A stretch of 36,490 nucleotides of DNA from an uncultured Ruminococcus sp. (GCA_902789345.1 CADANT010000015.1:1-36490), one strand, 5' to 3'; positions 25,902 through 34,368 are shown, numbered from the stretch's first letter. Program-made: numbers and translations. The notes: a model not told the origin generated them from the letters alone.

Positions 25902-26634
25902 CTGCTCTGCCTCCTGCAATCACATTATTATCCTCAGCCCCTACGCCAAAATCTGTATTTTCCATAAGAATATCCACACGGCTGTTATTAACATAGCTTG
26001 GAGCAATTTCTTTAACAAACACATCTATAACCTTATCATCAGGCAAAACCTTTGTGGTATTTTTATTCATAATGTTTACACAAACTCTGTCGAAATATTT
26101 TAAGCCTGTTTCAATGTCGCTTTTCATACTCTCTGCCGTTTGTCCGCTAAGTCCGAAAAGCAGGCAAACCTCGTCTGCATACTCGGCTATTTCTTCCGGT
26201 GAGGCATTTCCAAAGCCCTTTTTCATTATGTTTTCTCTGTAATTAACATCAAAGGTTTCTACGCCGGTTTTAATATGAACTTGCACGCCGTATTTGCTGA
26301 AAAAACTTTTAATTTCATCAACCTTATCCCTGTGCATATAGTGACATTCAAAATGCAAGGTATGTATGCCCTTTGCCTTGCAGGTGTCTGCAATAAGCTG
26401 CATTGTTTTAGCGTCAAGGTCACAGAAGCTGCCGGAGTTTATAACCTCCAGTTTGCCGTAAACCCCTGTTACCCTTTCAAGGGCTTTCCTGTTAATTTCG
26501 TAGTTTGCCGTATTGTCTGTGGAAAAGTCTAAGTGATAGTCGCAGAAGGTACACCTCCTCCACCTACAGCCACTTCCACGCAGCAGAACAATTTCTCTTT
26601 GATTTTTGTTTTTGATAATACTGTATCTCTCCAA
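25894..26634 (-). CDS. Radical SAM protein with CX4CX2C motif, candidate queuine lyase
   Basis: 246 residues. The start is TTG at 26634, with AAAGGA seven bases upstream. The iron-sulfur motif is Cys23-X4-Cys28-X2-Cys31 (GCRWRRCTFCDYH); the usual radical SAM spacing is CX3CX2C. Later blocks fit the fold: EVINSGSFCD, THLHFECHYMH-like strand (LHFECHYMHRDKVDEI), KTGVETFD and the LLFGLSGQT strand. Length is short for the superfamily. Coupling to YhhQ suggests a queuosine role. A radical SAM queuine lyase (QueL) linked to YhhQ is known from Clostridioides difficile, so that is the leading guess. The nucleosidase partner QueK and tgt are not in this window. Confidence 0.75.
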   Translation of the reverse strand: MERYSIIKNKNQREIVLLRGSGCRWRRCTFCDYHLDFSTDNTANYEINRKALERVTGVYGKLEVINSGSFCDLDAKTMQLIADTCKAKGIHTLHFECHYMHRDKVDEIKSFFSKYGVQVHIKTGVETFDVNYRENIMKKGFGNASPEEIAEYADEVCLLFGLSGQTAESMKSDIETGLKYFDRVCVNIMNKNTTKVLPDDKVIDVFVKEIAPSYVNNSRVDILMENTDFGVGAEDNNVIAGGRADD

Positions 26635-27000
26635 AATAATTCCTTTCCCGAGATAATAAGCGTACCAATTAATAAATCTAAAATCGGCACAAAAAAAGAG
26701 AGCTCTCTACAAGAAACCTCTCTGCACAAAAACACAGCCGTACAGCCCTACTGCCCCAAAAGCGCAGTAAGACACAAGCACAGCTATAAAATATGCAAAT
26801 TAAATCCCGTAGTTTTGTTTAGCGTCAGGATGGTTCCGAACTGACGATATTTGCGTTTGCCGGTTGACCTTTATCTTCTATACGGCATACTTTATAAAAA
26901 AAGCCCGGTCATAAGCAAACTGCCTTTGGAATTATACAATATTTTTCCCTGCTATGCAAGGCAAAGCACACGCTTTTTTCATTAAATTTATACATTATTA
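26635..27000. other. Leader and spacer upstream of the radical SAM gene
   Basis: On the minus strand AGAGAG (26723-26718) can pair with CTCTCT (26702-26697), followed by seven T residues: a weak attenuator-like hairpin 60 bases before the start codon. A second AGAGAG (26708-26703) competes for the same arm. Further up, CGTCAG (26823-26828) and CTGACG (26841-26846) form a 6-bp hairpin with a 12-base loop. No preQ1 riboswitch consensus was recognised. No gene is supported in this stretch. Confidence 0.4.
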
Positions 27001-27008
27001 TAAGCGAA

Positions 27009-27054
27009 AGGTCTGTAATTAAAGTACGCCCACCTTAATTACAGACCTATTTTT
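27009..27054. terminator. Hairpin after the amino-acid ABC transporter operon
   Basis: AGGTCTGTAATTAA (27009-27022) pairs perfectly with TTAATTACAGACCT (27035-27048). The T-tract is better on the plus strand (ATTTTTTGC), yet it lies 50 bases past the minus-strand operon end. Confidence 0.7.
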
Positions 27055-27099
27055 TGCTTATAGTATAAGCTTCTATTTTTTTATTGTATCAGCTGTAGC

Positions 27100-27909
27100 T
27101 TAGCTGAAATTTTGCTTAAAGCGTGACAAGAAAGCCTTTGTTCTTGGGTTTTGCGGATTGTTAATAACCTGCTGTGGTGTACCCTCCTCCGCAATTACGC
27201 CGTCTGCCATAAATATAATCTTGTCGGCAACATCTCTGGCAAACTCAATTTCGTGTGTTACTACAATCATTGTGCTATCAGAGGTTTTTAGTCCCTTTAT
27301 TACATTAAGCACCTCGCCGGTAAGCTCAGGGTCAAGGGCGGAGGTTGGCTCGTCAAAGCACAGAATATCGGGATTAAGCGCCAAAGCTCTTGCAATGGCA
27401 ACACGCTGTTGTTGACCGCCGCTTAGGTTACAAGGGTAGGCGTCCTTTTTCTCTGAAAGTCCTACCTTTTCTAAAAGCACAAGGGCATTCTCCATAATTT
27501 TTTGCTGAGCCTCTTTATAGGTTTTCACACCCATATATTCTCCTGTAGACTTCAGCTGTTCCTTTGCCTGAAGCTGTGGGGCAAGTACAATATTTTCAAT
27601 AACCTTGTACTGTGGAAAAAGGTTAAAAGACTGAAACACCATACCGAAGTGCAGGCGCTTTTTTCTTATTTCGCTTTCCTTTTGCTTGGAGTAGGTGTCG
27701 CCGTCAAAAAGCACCTCGCCGTTTACCGTGATTTTACCCTTTTGCGGTCTTTCCAAAAAGTTAAGACACCTTAGCAAAGTGGTTTTACCTGAACCGGAAG
27801 AGCCTATAATGGCAAGCACCTCGCCTTTTTCAAGGGAAAAGCTTATGTTTTTTAGGACTTCGTTTTTACCAAAGCTTTTTTGTATATTATCTACATTTAA
27901 CATTGACAT
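27100..27909 (-). CDS. Polar amino-acid ABC transporter, ATP-binding protein
   Basis: 269 residues. It powers uptake through the permease encoded next to it. Walker A is GSSGSGKTT (36-44), the Q-loop is Gln93, the signature LSGGQQQR (162-169), Walker B ILCFDEP (182-188) with a D-loop SALDP, and the H-loop VTHE. This is the GlnQ/HisP (PAAT) group. Residues 112-130 carry a small insertion (QAKEQLKSTGEYMGVK) relative to E. coli GlnQ. AAGGAGG is nine bases upstream of the first ATG. Last gene of a three-gene operon, 14 bases after the permease. Confidence 0.95.
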   Translation of the reverse strand: MSMLNVDNIQKSFGKNEVLKNISFSLEKGEVLAIIGSSGSGKTTLLRCLNFLERPQKGKITVNGEVLFDGDTYSKQKESEIRKKRLHFGMVFQSFNLFPQYKVIENIVLAPQLQAKEQLKSTGEYMGVKTYKEAQQKIMENALVLLEKVGLSEKKDAYPCNLSGGQQQRVAIARALALNPDILCFDEPTSALDPELTGEVLNVIKGLKTSDSTMIVVTHEIEFARDVADKIIFMADGVIAEEGTPQQVINNPQNPRTKAFLSRFKQNFS

Positions 27910-27923
27910 AGCTATATTCCTCC

Positions 27924-28574
27924 TTAACCCTTATAGTAATCAAGCTTTTTCTCGATAAAGGCAAACAGAAGGGTTAGCACACCGCAGAATGCAAGGAAGA
28001 ACACTGCCGAGTAGAACAGCGGCCAAATAAGACCGTCCATGGAGAAGTCCTTTGCATTCATTAGTATTTCAGGAATAGCTATAACGCTGGCAAGGGAGGT
28101 ATCCTTAACCAATGTTATTATTTCGTTGCCTATAGGTGCGGTTATTCTCTTTACTACCTGCATAAGCACAATTTTGAAGAAAATCTGTGATTTCTTCATA
28201 CCCAGCACCTGGCCTGCCTCGTACTGTCCTTTTGGTATAGCCTCTATACCGCCACGGTATATCTCGGAAAAATATGCCGCATAGTTAATTACAAAGGCAA
28301 TAAGTGCCGCATTCATTCTTGGAAAAGCAAAACTGCCGTTTGACACAAGAGGCGGAATGTAAAACACTACAAACAGCTGCAGCATTAAAGGAGTACCTCT
28401 TATAATCCACACTACTGTTTTGGTAAGCCATTTAAGAGGCTTAAAGCCGGACATTGAGCCCATTGAAACAATCAGTCCCAATGGTATTGCCAGCAAAAGA
28501 GTAACAATAAAAATATAGCAATTCTCCCCAAAGCCGCTAAGAAGCTGTTGGGTAACATTCAAAAAACTATCCAT
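27924..28574 (-). CDS. Polar amino-acid ABC transporter, permease
   Basis: 216 residues, five predicted membrane helices typical of HisM/GlnP permeases. The ATPase-coupling EAA loop reads EAGQVLGMKKSQIFFKIVL. RGTPLMLQLFVVFYIPP is a family hallmark. A GCAGG ribosome site precedes the start. It sits between the binding-protein and ATPase genes; a single permease implies a homodimer. Confidence 0.94.
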   Translation of the reverse strand: MDSFLNVTQQLLSGFGENCYIFIVTLLLAIPLGLIVSMGSMSGFKPLKWLTKTVVWIIRGTPLMLQLFVVFYIPPLVSNGSFAFPRMNAALIAFVINYAAYFSEIYRGGIEAIPKGQYEAGQVLGMKKSQIFFKIVLMQVVKRITAPIGNEIITLVKDTSLASVIAIPEILMNAKDFSMDGLIWPLFYSAVFFLAFCGVLTLLFAFIEKKLDYYKG

Positions 28575-28611
28575 TTATAAAACCTGCTTTGATTAATCTT
28601 TTATTTTAATG

Positions 28612-29466
28612 TTAGTCTTTGCCAACCAAAAGCAAATTGTCAAGGTCGTATTTCTCTGCAATCTTTTTCAGTGTGCCGTCCTTAGCAACCTCATCTATAG
28701 CGCTGTTAAGCTTTTTAAGAGTTTCTGTGTCGTCCTTACGCAGTGCTACACCGTACTGCTCAGGTGCAAAATCCTTACCGTCTACAACTGCAAGGCTTGA
28801 GTAGTCTTTGCCCTCTGCAAGAGAACCAATAGACATTACATAGTCAATAACAGCTACATCTGCTGTACCGGACTTAACCTCAAGAAGTGCCTTTGCCTGT
28901 GAGTCAACAGGTACATAGTTTGCGTCCTTAAAGAATTCGTCGCCCTTAGCAACCTCTTCACCGGCTGATTTTTTCTCGGCTACAACTGTAGCGCCCTTTA
29001 AGCCCTCAGCAGTCTTATATTTATCCTCGCTGCCCTTTTTAGTTACCATAACCTGCTTGTTCTCCATATATGGTGTTGAAATACCCATATTTGTTTTTCT
29101 TTCATCATTAATGGTAAGGCCGTTCCATATACAGTCAATAGTTTTGGAATTAAGCTCTACTTCTTTTGAATCCCAGTCTATTTTCTGGAAAGTTGCCTTT
29201 ACACCCAGCTTTTTACATACAGCCTGTGCAAACTCTGTTTCAAAGCCTGTAAGCTCACCGTTACTGTCCTTATAGTTCATTGGTTCAAAATATGTAACGC
29301 CAATAACCAACTCACCCTTATTCTCAATATAAGACCAATCGGAAGCTGAGTTTGAAGTTGTTTTTGAATCAGCGTCGCTTGACGAGTTTTCTGTTGAGCC
29401 GGAGCAAGCTGTAAGCACAGCTGTTGACATAGCCGCTACCATTAACAGTGCAATTATTTTTTTCAT
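28612..29466 (-). CDS. Amino-acid ABC transporter substrate-binding lipoprotein
   Basis: 284 residues. The signal sequence ends in a lipobox (LTAC, Cys21), so it is lipid-anchored on the outer face of the membrane. A Ser/Asn-rich linker follows, then an SBP_bac_3 domain (VIGVTYFEPMNYKDSNGELTG-like start, GFETEFAQAVCKKLG, KTIDCIWNGLTI, ALLEVKSGTADVAVIDY). The usual ligand Arg and Asp positions appear conserved, but specificity cannot be read off; cystine, glutamine and general polar amino acids are options. AGGAGG precedes the start. First gene of the operon. Confidence 0.94.
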   Translation of the reverse strand: MKKIIALLMVAAMSTAVLTACSGSTENSSSDADSKTTSNSASDWSYIENKGELVIGVTYFEPMNYKDSNGELTGFETEFAQAVCKKLGVKATFQKIDWDSKEVELNSKTIDCIWNGLTINDERKTNMGISTPYMENKQVMVTKKGSEDKYKTAEGLKGATVVAEKKSAGEEVAKGDEFFKDANYVPVDSQAKALLEVKSGTADVAVIDYVMSIGSLAEGKDYSSLAVVDGKDFAPEQYGVALRKDDTETLKKLNSAIDEVAKDGTLKKIAEKYDLDNLLLVGKD

Positions 29467-29518
29467 TATTTTATCCTCCTACATAGGGCAGTATATCCCC
29501 TGTTTTTAATACCCATAC

Positions 29519-29548
29519 ATTATAACATTACCACACTACTAAAGTAAA
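29519..29548 (-). promoter_or_regulatory. Promoter of the amino-acid ABC operon
   Basis: Minus strand: TGTTATAAT gives an extended -10 with TATAAT at 29524-29519. A weak -35, TTTACT (29548-29543), is 18 bases upstream. The leader is about 45 bases. Confidence 0.55.
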
Positions 29549-29642
29549 GTAATAAATGCTTTTTATACGCAGGAGATTTTTTCTAGAATTTACAGGCCTT
29601 TTAAATTTAGCAAAGTAACTTGTTTTATTAACATATTAACTG

Positions 29643-29671
29643 TTGAATTTGTAAAATATGTATAGTATAAT
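29643..29671 (+). promoter_or_regulatory. Promoter of the phasin-like/UbiB operon
   Basis: TTGAAT (29643-29648), 17 bases, TATAAT (29666-29671). Transcription would start near 29678, about 48 bases before the first gene. Confidence 0.8.
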
Positions 29672-29725
29672 CAGGCTAGGAGATAACGCAAAAAACTATA
29701 TCTAAATCAGAAAAGAGGGACAACA

Positions 29726-30031
29726 ATGAGTGAAATAGGCACTGTAGTTAAAAAAATTGCGTTGGCGTCAATAGGTGCGGCCGCATACACAGCAGAAGAA
29801 AGCAGAGAAATATTTGACAAGCTTGTAAGCAAAGGTACAGCGGAGCTTATGAAAACCTCTGTAAACAACAGGGAGCTTTCATACAACGGCAACCGCAAAG
29901 AATCAAAAACAACTGCCCAAAACAGCACGTCGGACGCCCCAAAGAGCAACTGTAAAGAATCAAAAGCAACTGCACAAAACAGCATGCCGGAAAGCTCGGA
30001 AAGCCCAAAGGGGGCGTCTGGCAGTGAATAA
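29726..30031 (+). CDS. Small phasin-like protein
   Basis: 101 residues. Residues 1-45 (VVKKIALASIGAAAYTAEESREIFDKLVSKG) match the amphipathic start of phasin-related proteins found beside AarF/UbiB genes. The C-terminal half is low-complexity: two similar Lys-Glu-Ser-Lys-x-Thr-Ala-Gln-Asn-Ser segments, hydrophilic and probably disordered. AGAGGG is upstream. It overlaps the next gene by 8 bases. No polyhydroxybutyrate synthesis genes are nearby, so a granule role is not implied; assistance to the UbiB-like kinase is the contextual guess. Confidence 0.7.
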   Translation: MSEIGTVVKKIALASIGAAAYTAEESREIFDKLVSKGTAELMKTSVNNRELSYNGNRKESKTTAQNSTSDAPKSNCKESKATAQNSMPESSESPKGASGSE

Positions 30032-31616
30032 CATAAAGGACAAGGCAAAAAACAAAAGCCGTTTAAATGAAATAATAAGTAAAATAAAACAAAAAAGGCT
30101 TATTACAAGCCCTACCCCGGTAAAACTGCGTGAAACCCTGCAGGAACTGGGCCCTACCTTTATTAAATTTGGACAGATAATGTCCTCCCGACCTGATATT
30201 CTTCCAAAGGAATACTGTGACGAGCTTGAAAACCTGCGGTGCGATGTTCCGCCTATGCCTTTTGAAGATGTACGGGATATAATTGAAAGCTCCTGCGAAA
30301 AAAAGCTGGAGGACATTTTTGAAAACATTAAAGAAACTCCTATAGGTTCTGCTTCTATAGCGCAGGTGCACTCCGCCGTTTTAAAGGACGGTCAGTCGGT
30401 GGTGGTAAAGGTTCAGCGAAAGGGCATTAGGGATATAATGTCAAAGGATGTTGAGCTAATGCACAGGCTTGCAAAAATAGTACCGCCTCCGCTTAAAACC
30501 CTGACTGATATAGACGCCCTTTTAGATGAATTTTGGCGTTCGGCACAGGAAGAAATGGATTTTCTGCACGAACAAGGAAACCTGGAGGCATTTGCAGAAA
30601 ACAACAAGGCTGTTGCTTTTGTAACCTGCCCAAAGGTGTACAAGGAATTTACCACTGCATATGTGCTTGTTATGGAGAAGGTAGACGGAATAGCCATAAA
30701 TGACAAGCAGGCTCTTTTGCAAGAGGGCTACAGTCTTAAAGAAATAGGCGAAAAGCTTGCGGATAATTTTGTAAAGCAAATAGTAGACGACGGCTTTTTC
30801 CACGCCGACCCACACCCTGGAAACCTAAAAATTCGTGACGGAAAAATTGTTTGGCTTGATATGGGTATGATGGGCACGCTAAACAAGCGTGAACAGCTGC
30901 AAATTACAGCCGCTGTAAAGGCCATAGCCAAAAACGACATAGGCACACTGGTAGATGTTGTGCTGGCGTTGGGAATTTTTAAGGAGCGTCCAAGCCGCAG
31001 CCGGCTTTACGAAGATGTAAAAGCAATGATGACAAAATACTGCATAGCAGACCTAGGCAGTATTAATATAGCCAATATGCTTACTGACCTTATAGAGGTT
31101 ATGCGTGAAAACAGCATTGCAATGCCAAGCAATCTTACACTTTTGGCAAGGGGTATGGCCACTGTAGAGGGGGTTGTGGCTGACCTAAGCCCCGATGTAC
31201 AGGTAATTGAAATAGCCGCCGCACGCAGCGGTGCAGATATGTTTAAGGCGGCAAACATAAAAAATGAGCTTATGCGCCAAAGTGCAAGGTTTGCAGAAGC
31301 CTGCAGCAAAGCAGTAGACATTCCTATAGTTCTTTCTGATATTTTGAAAAGCTACAGAAAAGGCGAAACAAGAATAAAGCTTGACCTGCACGCAACAGAC
31401 GACTTGGCACGGCTTATTCACCACATAACCAAAAACCTGGTGCTGGGGCTTATAGTATGTGCTCTGCTTATAGCTTCAAGTATTCTTTGCACCACCAACA
31501 TACAGCCGCAGATACTGCAAATACCTTTCTTAAGTATTTTGGGTTTTGCCGCCGCTGTGGGAATAATGCTGTATATGGTATACAAGCACTATAAAAACAA
31601 ACGAAGACGGCGTTAG
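30024..31616 (+). CDS. AarF/ABC1/UbiB kinase-like membrane protein
   Basis: 530 residues, GTG start with AAGGGGG upstream and overlap with the preceding stop. The atypical-kinase (ADCK/UbiB) pattern is complete: KFGQ (48-51) in the FIKFGQIMSSRPDILP block, the SASIAQVH loop (109-116) in place of a glycine-rich loop, Lys129 in VVVKVQRKG, EMDFLHEQGN, HADPHPGN and the WLDMGMMG metal site. Two membrane helices occupy about 467-485 and 494-515. In aerobes the family supports ubiquinone synthesis; this genome segment shows no quinone genes, so the role in a likely anaerobe is open (lipid or isoprenoid handling is possible). Confidence 0.93.
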   Translation: MNNIKDKAKNKSRLNEIISKIKQKRLITSPTPVKLRETLQELGPTFIKFGQIMSSRPDILPKEYCDELENLRCDVPPMPFEDVRDIIESSCEKKLEDIFENIKETPIGSASIAQVHSAVLKDGQSVVVKVQRKGIRDIMSKDVELMHRLAKIVPPPLKTLTDIDALLDEFWRSAQEEMDFLHEQGNLEAFAENNKAVAFVTCPKVYKEFTTAYVLVMEKVDGIAINDKQALLQEGYSLKEIGEKLADNFVKQIVDDGFFHADPHPGNLKIRDGKIVWLDMGMMGTLNKREQLQITAAVKAIAKNDIGTLVDVVLALGIFKERPSRSRLYEDVKAMMTKYCIADLGSINIANMLTDLIEVMRENSIAMPSNLTLLARGMATVEGVVADLSPDVQVIEIAAARSGADMFKAANIKNELMRQSARFAEACSKAVDIPIVLSDILKSYRKGETRIKLDLHATDDLARLIHHITKNLVLGLIVCALLIASSILCTTNIQPQILQIPFLSILGFAAAVGIMLYMVYKHYKNKRRRR

Positions 31617-31824
31617 TCTGCAACAGCTGTGCAAAAGCTGTAGTTACACAATTAGAATGCACAAAGTGTATTGTAAGCTACAAAACCACCATACACAAAG
31701 AAAATTATAAGCCTCAAAGTCACAAAAGATTATAATCTACAAAATTGCAGTACACAAAAACTCTAGCTTTGCCAACCGTTAAAGTCCATAAAATAAAGTT
31801 ATTAATAATCCCACATAAAAGCAT

Positions 31825-31872
31825 ACTGCCCTTAATTTGTACGACTATCCGCACAAATTAAGGGCAGTTTTC
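31825..31872. terminator. Strong terminator after the UbiB-like gene
   Basis: A perfect 16-bp stem, ACTGCCCTTAATTTGT (31825-31840) with ACAAATTAAGGGCAGT (31853-31868), then TTTTC on the plus strand. It also stands downstream of the minus-strand genes. 31617-31824 is AT-rich and shows nothing else. Confidence 0.85.
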
Positions 31873-31920
31873 TACATATTATAAAATTTAGAAGGTTTTA
31901 AATAATGAAGATTTTCGGGG

Positions 31921-32016
31921 TTACACACCCTCTTCAAATACATACAGGTACAAATCCTCCAGCGCCGGCTTTACGGCCGTAATTTTTTCGTCCTGTGGAG
32001 GAGAATCTGTTATTAT
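31921..32016 (-). pseudogene. C-terminal remnant of an ABC-transporter ATPase
   Basis: Between two stops on the minus strand the frame reads 31 residues ending KPALEDLYLYVFEEGV. That pattern (LED-x-YLYxFxEE) is the usual last segment of ABC-2/exporter-type ATP-binding subunits. No Walker motifs or start are present, and the glycosyltransferase begins right next to it. I take it as the tail left after a deletion. Confidence 0.5.
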
Positions 32017-32027
32017 TTAACTGCTTT

Positions 32028-33326
32028 TTATATATTTTCTGTAACTTCGTCTAATGTTTTTGACACACTGTGTTCAATAGGTTTCCACTCTACCTTACCA
32101 AACATAGCCGCAATAGAAATAGGTATGTATGTCATCATAAACAAAGGATATGTAAGCATATAGAGAATCCTTTTGTATATAGGACATTTAATTTTCTTCC
32201 ACTCTGTTATTACAGTAACTGCCCCCATAAAGAACAGTGAACCATAATATAAAATCACCCAGCGCAACAGAAAATCTGCAACCTCATGAGCAATACTCGG
32301 TGTTAAGTTTGGTTGAAACACTGAAAAGGTCAAAACAACAACCTGCATTATAAGTATAACAACAGTTATAAGCACAGTAGGCATAACTGTAAGGGTTATA
32401 TCAAAGCAGGAAAAACGGTTTTTGTTTTTATTACGGAAAATACTTGCCAACATTGTTTTGCTGTATTTTCCCACAATTTGGTAAAATCCACGGCTCCAAC
32501 GTACACGCTGATGCCACGACTGCCTAAAGGTAGTAGGCTGTTCGTCATACAGCATAGCGTTTTCACAATAGCCTATTGTTTCGCCACGCATAATTGTATC
32601 TACGGTAAATTCAATATCCTCTGTAAGCAGTGAGTAATTCCATCCGCCACGCTCACGAATAATTTCGTTGGATACCAAAAAGCCTGTACCTGACACAGCA
32701 CAGGACGAGCCCAGGGCAGAACGGGCATAGTTTAAAAACTTAGCCTCACGCATAAAAGCAACTGCATAGCCTGCGGTAATCCAGTTTGTTCCGTAATTTT
32801 TAGAATTTCGGTAGCCGGTTATTACACGGTAGCCCTGGCAAAAGGTTTTGTTCATTTCAGCTACATAGTTACTGTCAAGCAAATTGTCTGCGTCTATAAT
32901 AATATAGCCGTCAAAATAGTTATCGCCAAACATACTGTATATATTTTTAAATGCAAAATTCAGCGCATAACCCTTGCCGACCTTTTTGGTGTTAAAGCGT
33001 TCAAACACCACCGCACCGTATTGGCGTGCAATTTCTGCGGTTTTGTCGGTACAGTTATCAGCTATTACTACAGCCTTGAGCTTATCCTTGGGATAGTTCT
33101 GATTATTGATAGTTTCAAGCAGTTTATCAATAACCATCTCCTCGTTACGGGCGCATATAATAACGGCCAAATTATGTGGTACAACTTTAACCGATTTCTT
33201 CTTTACTTTACCTGCCTTGCGGAGTATATCATAAACAAAAACTATAACAATATACAGCATCTGGTACAAATACAAAACCGTTACAACAGACACAACTATG
33301 TTGCACACTTCAATAAAAAAATGCAA
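32028..33326 (-). CDS. Processive family 2 glycosyltransferase
   Basis: 432 residues. One membrane helix near 9-32, a cytoplasmic GT-A domain about 50-290, then three or four helices (about 312-345, 355-380, 395-420). Catalytic motifs: Asp90 (IADN), DAD (145-147), TED (235-237) and QRVRW (273-277), as in BcsA, PgaC and hyaluronan synthases. It probably builds and extrudes a beta-linked polysaccharide from UDP-sugars; the sugar is unknown. The start is TTG at 33326 with GGGAG about nine bases upstream; two ATG codons just before it are in another frame. It stands alone, without PilZ, deacetylase or partner export genes nearby. Confidence 0.9.
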   Translation of the reverse strand: MHFFIEVCNIVVSVVTVLYLYQMLYIVIVFVYDILRKAGKVKKKSVKVVPHNLAVIICARNEEMVIDKLLETINNQNYPKDKLKAVVIADNCTDKTAEIARQYGAVVFERFNTKKVGKGYALNFAFKNIYSMFGDNYFDGYIIIDADNLLDSNYVAEMNKTFCQGYRVITGYRNSKNYGTNWITAGYAVAFMREAKFLNYARSALGSSCAVSGTGFLVSNEIIRERGGWNYSLLTEDIEFTVDTIMRGETIGYCENAMLYDEQPTTFRQSWHQRVRWSRGFYQIVGKYSKTMLASIFRNKNKNRFSCFDITLTVMPTVLITVVILIMQVVVLTFSVFQPNLTPSIAHEVADFLLRWVILYYGSLFFMGAVTVITEWKKIKCPIYKRILYMLTYPLFMMTYIPISIAAMFGKVEWKPIEHSVSKTLDEVTENI

Positions 33327-33343
33327 CGCATCATCTCCCTTCT

Positions 33344-33437
33344 TAAATACACAAATTCAACACCCATTTTTGCGTATTTAACCACATTCCTAAACACACA
33401 AATATAATACCCGTTTTTGCGTATTTAACCACATTTT
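33344..33437. repeat. Two 47-bp tandem repeats upstream of the glycosyltransferase
   Basis: Units 33344-33390 and 33391-33437 match at 40 of 47 positions; both contain TTTTTGCGTATTTAACCACA. They lie within 120 bases of the glycosyltransferase start codon, in its promoter/leader region. The remaining gap to 33633 is AT-rich with no supported gene or clear terminator. Confidence 0.85.
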
Positions 33438-33633
33438 TAACACTACCTACACGAACCTAACATACAAAATATCACTATGTTAACCAATTTTCAAGGCATT
33501 TTCCCTCTTTTAATAAAGTTCTACAGGTAATACAAAAACCCTACAAACAAGTTAGTCTTTTTTGATTATTATTTTCTTGTAAGCCCTTTATCACGACTAT
33601 GCAAAAGGCTACATTATAATTGTGCAGTTTTTG

Positions 33634-34296
33634 CTACTCTACATATGCTATTTCTTCAAGCTTTTCAAGGTCATTTATAACAATGTACCTGTAGGCTGTT
33701 TTTAAAATTCCTCTGCTGGCAAGCTCGTTTAATATTTTACTGACTGTTACTCTGGAAACGCCTACAAGGTTGCCTATTTCTTCATGGGTTAGGTTTACTA
33801 TAAATTCATTATTCAGTGCAACCTTTGAGTGTAAAAGCTGGCTGGCTATGCGGCACTCTGCCTTGGTAAAAACCATACCGGACACCTGCGCCGACAGCAT
33901 TCTTATAGACTGCGCCTGAACTCTGAGCATACACATGGCAAGCTTGGGATTTTTCTTAATAGCCTCCTCCAGCTGTTGGTGTGTAACGGTGTTTATTATG
34001 CAGTGTGATATGGTTTGCGCCGAAGAAACCCTTGGCATACGGTCAAAAAAAGCCGCCTCCCCCAAAACACTGCCGTTGCCTGCTATTGAGATTGTTTTTT
34101 GCATACCCTCGGCAGAATTGAAGAAAACCTTTACACTGCCCTTTTGTAAATAATAAAAGCAGTCCGCCTGCTCTCCCTGTAAGTACAGCGTTGTATTTTT
34201 GTCGTAGCTTTTAACTGTACCCAAACCGTCAAAAAGTTCAAAAGCTTCCTCCTGCAAATGCAGGGTGTCACTGCTGTAAATGCTTTGGCTTGCCAT
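33634..34296 (-). CDS. CRP/FNR-family transcription regulator
   Basis: 220 residues from ATG at 34296, which has AGAGGTGG upstream; a longer frame to 34362 lacks a site. The cNMP-binding-type domain covers about 15-125 (GSVKVFF, VLGEAAFFDRMPR). A crp-type HTH is at 169-192, with recognition helix SRVTVSKIL (181-189). Val183 replaces the Glu181 that E. coli CRP uses to read TGTGA; cyanobacterial NtcA also has a Val there and binds GTA-N8-TAC. A matching palindrome lies upstream at 34335-34350. No FNR-type cysteine cluster is seen, so the effector is unknown. Confidence 0.92.
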   Translation of the reverse strand: MASQSIYSSDTLHLQEEAFELFDGLGTVKSYDKNTTLYLQGEQADCFYYLQKGSVKVFFNSAEGMQKTISIAGNGSVLGEAAFFDRMPRVSSAQTISHCIINTVTHQQLEEAIKKNPKLAMCMLRVQAQSIRMLSAQVSGMVFTKAECRIASQLLHSKVALNNEFIVNLTHEEIGNLVGVSRVTVSKILNELASRGILKTAYRYIVINDLEKLEEIAYVE

Positions 34297-34334
34297 TAAA
34301 TACCACCTCTGCTTGGCTATTGTATAGCTGTAAT

Positions 34335-34350
34335 TGTAACATAGGTTACA
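34335..34350. promoter_or_regulatory. CRP/NtcA-type palindrome between the regulator and leuC
   Basis: TGTAAC-ATAG-GTTACA is perfect in its arms and fits GTA-N8-TAC. It overlaps the likely -35 region of the regulator gene (minus-strand -10 TACAAT at 34324-34319). Toward leuC its centre is 41.5 bases before the start expected from the extended -10 TGAGATAAT (34369-34377). Confidence 0.7.
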
Positions 34351-34368
34351 TTCTTTAATCAAGTATTA

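Noticed and set aside
26697-26723. preQ1 riboswitch upstream of the radical SAM gene
   Set aside because: The AGAGG-like element lacks the paired CCTCT and A-rich tail of preQ1-I; only a weak attenuator-like hairpin can be supported.
26529-26735. 68-codon frame overlapping the radical SAM start
   Set aside because: GTG start without a ribosome site, and the overlap is in another frame of a well-supported gene.
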